A stretch of 64,000 bases of DNA from NCBI RefSeq assembly GCF_900114565.1, contig NZ_FOTM01000001.1, positions 678-64,677 of the forward strand. The letters run 5' to 3'. This document shows, piece after piece, positions 58,171 to 64,000 of this stretch. Numbering within the stretch: the stretch's first letter is position 1; every line of letters starts with the position of its first letter. Made by a program: the position numbers and the translations under genes. The notes beneath the pieces were generated by a model, which saw only the letters and a list, made by a program, of their open reading frames with translations, did not search any database and was not told the origin of the DNA. The stretch comes from Leifsonia sp. CL147. GTDB lineage: Bacteria; Actinomycetota; Actinomycetes; Actinomycetales; Microbacteriaceae.

Positions 58171-59173
58171 GCACCTTGCCCACGGCGCCGTTCTCGACGG
58201 CGTCGTGGGCGGCCGCCGTCTGATCGAGCGGGAACCGCGTGATCGGCAGGCCGTGCTCGTCGCCCACGCGGAGCGCGCCGGCGGCGGCCGCGGCGGCCAC
58301 CGCGCGTACCGCGGCCTCCTTCGTCTCGTCCGAGACCGTGTAGGTGAGGAGGAACTGCCACCGCAGGTTCTTGGCCATGCTCGGCCGGATCGGGATGCCG
58401 GCCTCCTCCGCGCCCGGCGCATTGGCGTAGCTCGCGATGGTCGCGTTGCGGCCGGTGACCTTCACATCCAACTCGGCGTTCGCGGTGGCGTTCACCTCGA
58501 CGACGATGTCCACGCCCCGGGGAGCCAGTGCGCCGATCGCCTCGGCGGTGTCCGGCTCCGTGTAGTTCACGACGTGGTGGGCGCCGGCGGCGCGGGCGAG
58601 CTCGGCCTTCTCGTGGCTGCTCACCGTCGCGATGACGGTGGCGCCGGCCCAGACGGCGAGCTGGATGGCGGCGTGGCCGACCGCACCAGCGCCTCCCGCG
58701 ACGAGGACGGTCCGGCCCTCCAGCGCTCCCGGTGCGAGCTCCGCAGGCACGCCCGCGTGAGCGGTGAGCGCGTGGTGGGCCGTGAGCGCCGGGATGCCGA
58801 AGGACGCCCCCTCGTCGAAGCTCACTCCATCGGCCAGGCGGACGGCCTGACGGGCGGGCAGGACCACGAGCTCCTGAGCCGTGCCGTCCGGGCGCTCGTA
58901 GGCGGCATCCCACACCCAGACGCGGTCGCCCTCGCCGAGCTCGGTGACGCCGTCGCCCACCTCGTCGACGATGCCGGCGCCATCCTGGTTCGGCACCTGG
59001 GGATGCGGCAGATCAGCCGGCCCGCTGCCGGCCCGCGCCTTCCAGTCCGTCGGGTTCACGCCCGAGACGTGGATGCGCACCCGCACCTCGCCCGGCCCGG
59101 GATGCGGCTCCGGGCGCTCGCCGAGGGTCAGGACGCCGGAGTCGCCGGTGTTGGAGTACGTGACAGCCTTCAT
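58154..59173 (-). CDS. NADPH:quinone reductase / zinc-independent alcohol dehydrogenase-like
   Basis: 339 residues from ATG 59173 (MKAVTYSNTGDSGVLTLGER). MDR superfamily: GroES-like part about 1-130, Rossmann part with VLVAGGAGAVGHAAIQLAVW (about 155-175). The catalytic zinc ligands are absent, so it belongs to the quinone oxidoreductase branch. Reduces quinones or enones with NADPH. Convergent with the MFS gene. Confidence 0.9.
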   Translation of the reverse strand: MKAVTYSNTGDSGVLTLGERPEPHPGPGEVRVRIHVSGVNPTDWKARAGSGPADLPHPQVPNQDGAGIVDEVGDGVTELGEGDRVWVWDAAYERPDGTAQELVVLPARQAVRLADGVSFDEGASFGIPALTAHHALTAHAGVPAELAPGALEGRTVLVAGGAGAVGHAAIQLAVWAGATVIATVSSHEKAELARAAGAHHVVNYTEPDTAEAIGALAPRGVDIVVEVNATANAELDVKVTGRNATIASYANAPGAEEAGIPIRPSMAKNLRWQFLLTYTVSDETKEAAVRAVAAAAAAGALRVGDEHGLPITRFPLDQTAAAHDAVENGAVGKVLIDVV

Positions 59174-59241
59174 GGCACCAGCCAACCATGCGCGGCGGCG
59201 TCGTGCGAGCGTTCAGCCCGCCGAGCTCAGCGCATCGTGCG

Positions 59242-60435
59242 TCAGCCCGCCGAGCACGCGCCGGAGCTGATGGGCGCCGCGCCCACAGACGAGAGCACAG
59301 GTCGCAGCTCTGCCAGCGTGAGCGCATACCCGGTGTCGCCGTCGGTCGCGCTCCGGGCGAAGATGACGCCCGCGACATCCCCCTGGGCGTCGAGCAGCGG
59401 GCCGCCCGAGTTGCCGGGTCGCACGACGCCGCGCAGCGAGTAGATGTCCCGGTCGACGCTGCCGCTCTGGTAGATGTCGGTACCGCGGGCCTGCAACCGG
59501 TCACGGACGCGTTGCGGCGAGATCGTGAACGGTCCATCGCCGGGGTAGCCCGCGGCGTAGGCGGCGGCACCCGCCGTCAGGTCCGGTCCGATGTCGAGCG
59601 CCGGGGCGTTCAGGTCGGTGACGTCGAGCACGGCGAGGTCGCGGGAAGGATCGAAGGCGACCAGGGTCGCCCGCTCGACGTCGCCGCCTCCGGCCTCGCG
59701 GACCACGACGGAGGAGGCCCCGGCCACCACATGCGCATTGGTCACGACGCGGCCGCGCTGCACGACCCATCCACTGCCCTCCGAGTCGACTCCGCAGGCG
59801 GGCTTGGAGGCGAGGACCGTGACGACGGACTGCTCGGACTGCGCGACGGAAGCCGGTATGGACCCGTCCGGCGCCGGCGCCGGCTTGATCGCCTCGCCGC
59901 CCTCGAACACCTTCGGGAGTCCCGCTCCGGCGAGGGCGTCGTCGACGGCGCCGAGCACGGTCGTGGAGGGGACGGGCGCCATCCCGTTGAGGGTCGCGAC
60001 GACGCGCGAGGAGTTCGCCGCCTGCACCACGGTGGCGAGACTCGTCGCCAGGGCGAAGCCCGCGACCAGCCAGACGACGACGGCCCAGGTGAGGAGTCCG
60101 AATGCGGCGCCGACCAGCGAGTCGAGCCAGCGGATGGGGCCGTGGCGGAAGACCTTGCCGAGGATGCTCGCGAGCGCTCCGGCGATGGCGTAGACGGCCC
60201 CGGCGCAGACCAGCACGACCACGGCCGCCACGACAGAACGCTGTGTGACGCCTCCGAACCCGGACGCGGCGAACCATCCCACGACGACCGGCGCGAGGGT
60301 CAGGCCGAGCCACAGACCGAGGCCCAGGCCCACGAGGGTGCCGGCGGAGCGGATCGCGCCCTTGCTCCACCCCGCCCCGACCGCAAGGATGCCGAGCACG
60401 ATCAGCACGACGTCCACCACGATCTCCACGCCCAT
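59242..60435 (-). CDS. MarP-like membrane serine protease (CvpA and trypsin domains)
   Basis: 397 residues from ATG 60435 (ATG 60447 would add four). Four membrane helices of a colicin-V-production-type domain (about 1-150), then an extracytoplasmic trypsin-like domain (about 205-390) with His in VVTNAHVVAGASS, Asp in RDLAVLDV and Ser in RPGNSGGPLLDAQG. Cysteines in SKPACGVDS and SSGACSAG match the MarP disulfide positions. MarP helps acid and oxidative-stress resistance in mycobacteria. Confidence 0.93.
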   Translation of the reverse strand: MGVEIVVDVVLIVLGILAVGAGWSKGAIRSAGTLVGLGLGLWLGLTLAPVVVGWFAASGFGGVTQRSVVAAVVVLVCAGAVYAIAGALASILGKVFRHGPIRWLDSLVGAAFGLLTWAVVVWLVAGFALATSLATVVQAANSSRVVATLNGMAPVPSTTVLGAVDDALAGAGLPKVFEGGEAIKPAPAPDGSIPASVAQSEQSVVTVLASKPACGVDSEGSGWVVQRGRVVTNAHVVAGASSVVVREAGGGDVERATLVAFDPSRDLAVLDVTDLNAPALDIGPDLTAGAAAYAAGYPGDGPFTISPQRVRDRLQARGTDIYQSGSVDRDIYSLRGVVRPGNSGGPLLDAQGDVAGVIFARSATDGDTGYALTLAELRPVLSSVGAAPISSGACSAG

Positions 60436-60564
60436 ACCTTCCACCACCAGACTGGGCGATGGCTCAACCCGGGGTGGACGTGCGCTGGCCGGTGCCTCTG
60501 TGATTCACAGGAACGGACGGCAGGCCGGTGAACCCGGGCTGCGCCGACAGCTTCGGCGGAGGGC

Positions 60565-60708
60565 CTAGAGGCGGCCGTCCTCCTCGTCGCCGTCGTCGAC
60601 GGAGTCGGGAGCGGGCTGACGCGCCGGGACGACGTCCGGATCCAGTTGCTCTTCCGGCATGGTATCCGGGAAGTCGGCGGTCTCCTGGTCGCTGCGCTGT
60701 CTGGCCAT
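60565..60708 (-). CDS. Small acidic hypothetical protein
   Basis: 47 residues from ATG 60708: MARQRSDQETADFPDTMPEE then a Pro/Val stretch and a strongly acidic end (DSVDDGDEEDGRL). TAACGT four bases before the ATG could be a leaderless -10. Codon pattern has high G or C in third positions. Conserved small acidic proteins of this sort occur in actinobacteria but this one is not identified. Confidence 0.5.
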   Translation of the reverse strand: MARQRSDQETADFPDTMPEEQLDPDVVPARQPAPDSVDDGDEEDGRL

Positions 60709-60792
60709 GCGCGAACGTTACGCCCGCGAGCCCGGAAGGAATAGTCCGCTGAGGGACGTTCGCGACCGGGCCGCGGGCGTCGCGGGGCCGAA

Positions 60793-61536
60793 TCAGCTGT
60801 CGGTGCCGCCGCTGCTGCCGCTCTCGGTGTCGGTGCCGCTGCCGCTGTCGGTGTCGGGTCCGTCGGTCCCCGGCCTTCTGCGTGCCGGACGCCTCGCGGT
60901 GAGCAGCACGATCACCACGCCGATCAGCGCGAGGACCACGATGGCGATCGCGATGCCGATGACGAGGCCCAGATCCACCCCGTCCGGCGCCGGAACCGTC
61001 GGCTGCCGAGTGGATGCGGTGGGCGCGGCCGCTCCACCGCCCGCGCCGGCACCCGGCGACGCCGCTGCGCTGCCGCCGCCGCTCCCGCCGCGGCTTCCGC
61101 CGCACGGCGTGGTGTCCGATCCGGGCGCACTCGCCGCGCCCGCCGGGGGCCGGTAGGCGAAGGCGTACGACGACGACACGGTGTGCCCGTCGGCCGACAC
61201 GATCTGATAGGTGACCGTGTACCGCCCAGCCGGTCCCAGTGCGACCGGGGCGCTGAGCTTCGTGTCGGCGACGGTCGCGCATCCCGTCTCGAAATGCCGC
61301 TTCGCCGCGTCCGGTCCGGTGACGATGAGCAGATTGGTCGAGCCGCCGCCGGACAGGTCGAGCACCCGGTCGTTGAAGGTGAGCGTCACGGTGTTCAAGG
61401 CGCTCGTGACGGTGGCGTCGGCGGCCGGATCGCTGCCGACCAGATAGTCGTGGGCGTCGGCCGCCGCGGCAGGCGCGAGAGCGAGGGCGGTGGCCGCAGC
61501 TAGGCCGGCGGCGACGGCGAACAGCCGGTTCCTCAT
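60793..61536 (-). CDS. CopC-domain copper-binding membrane protein
   Basis: 247 residues. Signal peptide about 1-28 (RLFAVAAGLAAATALALAPA), mature start AHDYLVGSDPAADA with the Cu(II)-binding His; CopC domain about 28-125 with SADGHTVSSSYAFAYRPP near its end. A Gly/Ser/Pro spacer, one membrane helix (about 185-210: LGLVIGIAIAIVVLALIGVV) and an acidic Ser/Gly/Asp tail. Overlaps ycnI by ATGA. Probably binds copper outside the membrane. Confidence 0.92.
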   Translation of the reverse strand: MRNRLFAVAAGLAAATALALAPAAAADAHDYLVGSDPAADATVTSALNTVTLTFNDRVLDLSGGGSTNLLIVTGPDAAKRHFETGCATVADTKLSAPVALGPAGRYTVTYQIVSADGHTVSSSYAFAYRPPAGAASAPGSDTTPCGGSRGGSGGGSAAASPGAGAGGGAAAPTASTRQPTVPAPDGVDLGLVIGIAIAIVVLALIGVVIVLLTARRPARRRPGTDGPDTDSGSGTDTESGSSGGTDS

Positions 61537-62270
61537 CCCCGTACCGTACGCTCGCGCCCACGCCCCAGGCGGGTGAGCGCGAAGACCGCGACCACGAGGG
61601 CGATCGCGCCGAGGACCAGTCCGCCGACGCCGACGGCGAGGGAGACGACGGTGGCGGTGGCGGCGGCGTTGGCCGCCGGGGGATGGGGCGCTGCGCTCGC
61701 CACCAGTGGCGTCGCGGAGCCTGCGGCCGGCGCAGTGTCCGTGATGTACAGCGTCGGTGCGGGATGCTCGGGCTCCGTGCCCGAGGCGGGAGTCGGCTGG
61801 TCCCAGTTCACGACGGTTCCGTCGGAGTAGTACTGGTGGGTGGGGAGCAGCACGGATCCGGTGTCCGGAACGGCGCCCGCCGACACCGTGAACTGCTGGA
61901 ACTGCCCGGGAGCGATCCGGACTCCGCTGGCAGCGGTCCAGGTGACCCGGATGGGCGCCTCGGTGATCGTGCCGTCGTCGGTCTTGACCGGCCGGGCGAG
62001 CTTCTCGGTGTCGACGGTGGTCGTCCATCCCGCCAGCGGCAGATAGCTGACCGACGTGAACGGCGTCTTCGTCGGCAGGTCGACGACGAGCTTGACGGTA
62101 CCGGCGGTCGCCGACTCGGTCGGAACGCGGAACGTGAGCGTGGTGTAGCTGCCGGGAGCGGCCTGATCGGGGTCGACGCGCACGTGGGCGCTCGCCGCGA
62201 GTGGAGCGCCGAGCAGGAGGAAAGCAGTGGATGCCGCCGCGATGGACGCGGCGAACGTGGTCTTCTTCAT
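61533..62270 (-). CDS. ycnI: YcnI-like DUF1775 copper-binding protein
   Basis: 245 residues. Signal peptide about 1-27 ending ASAHVRV, where the His is the N-terminal copper ligand of YcnI. DUF1775 domain about 28-165: TTLTFRVPTESATAGTVKLV, GWTTTVDTEKL, YYSDGTVVNWDQP with the conserved Trp. C-terminal membrane helix (about 205-235). Works with CopC in copper handling. Start has GGGG-rich leader; 82 bases after the upstream membrane gene. Confidence 0.92.
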   Translation of the reverse strand: MKKTTFAASIAAASTAFLLLGAPLAASAHVRVDPDQAAPGSYTTLTFRVPTESATAGTVKLVVDLPTKTPFTSVSYLPLAGWTTTVDTEKLARPVKTDDGTITEAPIRVTWTAASGVRIAPGQFQQFTVSAGAVPDTGSVLLPTHQYYSDGTVVNWDQPTPASGTEPEHPAPTLYITDTAPAAGSATPLVASAAPHPPAANAAATATVVSLAVGVGGLVLGAIALVVAVFALTRLGRGRERTVRG

Positions 62271-62352
62271 GGGGTCCCTTGGATGGTCGGATCGTCGATG
62301 AGCGCGTGCGCGCCAGGCCGACGCCGACCGTCGGAGCGGGCGGGTGCCGGAG

Positions 62353-63000
62353 TCAGAGCGCGCGGGCGATCGCCGGCGGTCCGCGGTGCCGCAGCCGCGC
62401 CAGCGGGAGCCCCAGGTCGCGGAGGAGAGCGGGCTCGGCAGCGGCCGGCGCGGCGACGGAGGCCGCGACGGGGACCGGGACGACGACGAGACGGTCGGCG
62501 GCGCGCTCGATGCGCACCCGCGCGGTCTCGAAGAGCCCCCAGAACGCGCGCTCGCCGAATCGCAGCGCGATGACGGTGACGAGCACGGCCGTCGCATGCG
62601 TCAGCCACATCGACGGGCTCAGCTCGGAGCCGTGCGCCGCCGGCATCGCACCCCCGACGAGAGTGAGGTGGGCGCCGGCGTGCAGGTGCGTCATCCCGCC
62701 GAGGCTCGCGGCCGCGCCGGTGCCCGTGCTCGTGGTCGTGAAGCGGGCGTCGCCTCCGCCGAGGCTGAACAGGGCGTGGAGCAGGAACTGGCTGAATGCC
62801 ACGGCGAGGGTGAGGCGCCAGAGCGAGAGCCGCCGGGCCGTGAGCGCGACCGACCCCAGCGTGGCGAACACCAGGCTGAGCACGAGGGGGATCACTCCGG
62901 GGACCGCCCCGCCCCCCGCAACGTGGAACAGCGAGGAGACGAGGATGGCGGTGCCGGAGGCGAGCACGGCGCGCGTCAGGCGAGCCCACCTCGATCCCAT
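62353..63000 (-). CDS. Membrane protein in the copper cassette
   Basis: 215 residues. Four or five membrane helices (about 8-28, 33-52, 60-78, 128-150) and an Ala/Pro/Val-rich cytosolic tail. Between helices a loop holds FTTTSTGTGAAASLGGMTHL and HAGAHLTLVGGAMPAAHGSE with several His and Met, possible copper ligands. Found upstream of ycnI-copC in related genomes by my recollection; no assigned function. Confidence 0.75.
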   Translation of the reverse strand: MGSRWARLTRAVLASGTAILVSSLFHVAGGGAVPGVIPLVLSLVFATLGSVALTARRLSLWRLTLAVAFSQFLLHALFSLGGGDARFTTTSTGTGAAASLGGMTHLHAGAHLTLVGGAMPAAHGSELSPSMWLTHATAVLVTVIALRFGERAFWGLFETARVRIERAADRLVVVPVPVAASVAAPAAAEPALLRDLGLPLARLRHRGPPAIARAL

Positions 63001-63181
63001 GCGCGTCCTCTCCTGAAGCCCCCAGCCAGTCTAGGGATGCGGGGGAATCCCTGGGGAAACGGATCCATTCGTCTGCATTGATGGAACATCCAGTCGAGAT
63101 CCTGTAGAAATGATCGGTACCCTTTTCGCGCCTCTCCCGGTGCGTCGACCCCGACCGACTCGACCAGGAAGTACCAGCAGC

Positions 63182-64000
63182 TTGCCCCAGTCCACTCCCT
63201 CAGCGCGGCCGCGCCGCAGTCTCAGGGCACCCGTCGTGGTGGATGTGGATCAGCAGCAGACACTCTCCGACGATCCGGTGAGCGCGTTCACGACGCTCGA
63301 GGAGCTGACGGCGACGCAGACCTTCCCGAGTCGCCGGGCCGCGCTCGAGGCGGAGCGCTCCCGGCCGCGCAAACGCGAGCGCATCGTCGTCAAGCCGACG
63401 CGCGCCGAGCGCGCCCGCCCGGCTCGCGCCGAGGCCGCCCGCCCGGCTGGGGCCGAGCGCTCGGCCGCCGCAGCCCCGCGACCGGTGTCCGCACCCCGGA
63501 AGCAGCGCGCCGCACGCCCGGCCGCCGTCGCGACCCCGCCGGCGCGCGCCAGCCGCCAGCGGCGCCATCGCTGGGGCATCCACACGGTCGTCATGCTCTC
63601 CCTCGCCGCGTTCTTCGGCACCGCGGCCCTCCCCGCCTACGCCACCACCGGCGAGGGGTCGACCGGCGGCGCGGCCCGCACGGCGCTCGCCGTCCAGACC
63701 CTGACCGGGGGTGGCGTGACGCAGGTCGTCGCGCGTGACGGCCTCAACATCCAGGAGAGCCCGCAGGCCCTGGATTCGACCACCAACTCGTCCGTGTCTC
63801 CGGCCGTGCAGGCGCTCGCCGTCCAGCTCATGGGCGCCGTCGCCTCCGGTCGTCTCGTCGGTTCGACGCCGAACCACATCCCGGAGATCGCCAACCTCGC
63901 CGAGGGCAAGGCCGTCCCGAGCTGCGGCGTCGACTACCGCGTGCTCCAGGCCATCTCGGTGGCGCTCGACAACTTCAACCAGGTGGGCATCAGCGACATC
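63182..64000 (+). CDS. Membrane-anchored or secreted protein, truncated by window end
   Basis: 273 residues are visible without a stop; starts TTG 63182 (AGGA about 12 bases upstream). Long Arg/Ala/Pro-rich cytosolic N terminus (about 1-135), one hydrophobic segment (about 138-156: TVVMLSLAAFFGTAALPAYA) that is a signal anchor or late signal peptide, then an extracellular region with PSCGVDYRVLQAISVALDNF. The 135-residue cytosolic start is long for export. The C-terminal domain lies outside the window, so function cannot be stated. Confidence 0.8.
   Translation, partial: MPQSTPSARPRRSLRAPVVVDVDQQQTLSDDPVSAFTTLEELTATQTFPSRRAALEAERSRPRKRERIVVKPTRAERARPARAEAARPAGAERSAAAAPRPVSAPRKQRAARPAAVATPPARASRQRRHRWGIHTVVMLSLAAFFGTAALPAYATTGEGSTGGAARTALAVQTLTGGGVTQVVARDGLNIQESPQALDSTTNSSVSPAVQALAVQLMGAVASGRLVGSTPNHIPEIANLAEGKAVPSCGVDYRVLQAISVALDNFNQVGISDI

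Overview
The window is high-GC DNA from an actinobacterium. Gene order, TTG/GTG starts, apparently leaderless transcripts and a class E sortase suggest a Microbacteriaceae member (Leifsonia-like); the family-level placement is inference. It covers the chromosome origin. Bases 1-1169 hold a 16-bp minisatellite, a parS-like palindrome and one possible tiny membrane protein. Then the minus-strand rsmG-jag-yidC-yidD-rnpA-rpmH block, with a parS site filling the jag/rsmG gap, faces dnaA-[oriC]-dnaN-gnd-recF-dciA-gyrB-gyrA-DUF3566 on the plus strand. DnaA boxes lie on both sides of dnaA.

From 15.4 to 31.8 kb comes the conserved actinobacterial cell-envelope and signalling region. It starts with tRNA-Ile and tRNA-Ala, an inserted Lrp/rhodanese/Fpg/Nudix/PspC segment, ppiA and rhomboid. 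It continues with crgA, a sortase E-small membrane protein-pabA operon, and the minus-strand fhaA-fhaB-pstP-rodA-pbpA-pknA-like-pknB operon, ending at tRNA-Leu(CAG). This order parallels Rv0001-Rv0020c plus leuT of Mycobacterium tuberculosis. An unexpected DnaA-box cluster sits between the convergent rhomboid and crgA genes, 14 kb from oriC.

From 31.85 to 37.8 kb, directly after tRNA-Leu, is an accessory segment of lower GC content. It has two AbiE-type (type IV) toxin-antitoxin cassettes with operator-like repeats, a decayed choline-sulfatase remnant, and a TetR/aldo-keto reductase pair with two palindromic operators. No integrase or att duplication was found.

From 37.8 to 64 kb are chromosomal accessory and housekeeping genes. 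They include a Ppx/GppA phosphatase; a secreted crystallin-fold protein divergent from an ECF sigma factor operon; and a two-component system followed by an ApbE / FMN-binding / ferric-reductase-like electron-transfer operon. There is a PAS-GAF-GGDEF diguanylate cyclase, a DUF3618/holin-like/YtxH-like membrane-stress trio, MerR and MarR regulators, and a shikimate-dehydrogenase-like protein. A striking array of 40-bp repeats (seven palindromes, six identical-frame nonapeptide ORFs) lies beside a cytosolic HtrA-like protease. AzlCD, a TetR/MFS pair with twin operators, a quinone oxidoreductase, a MarP-like membrane protease and a YcnI/CopC copper cassette follow. The window ends inside a membrane-anchored secreted protein.
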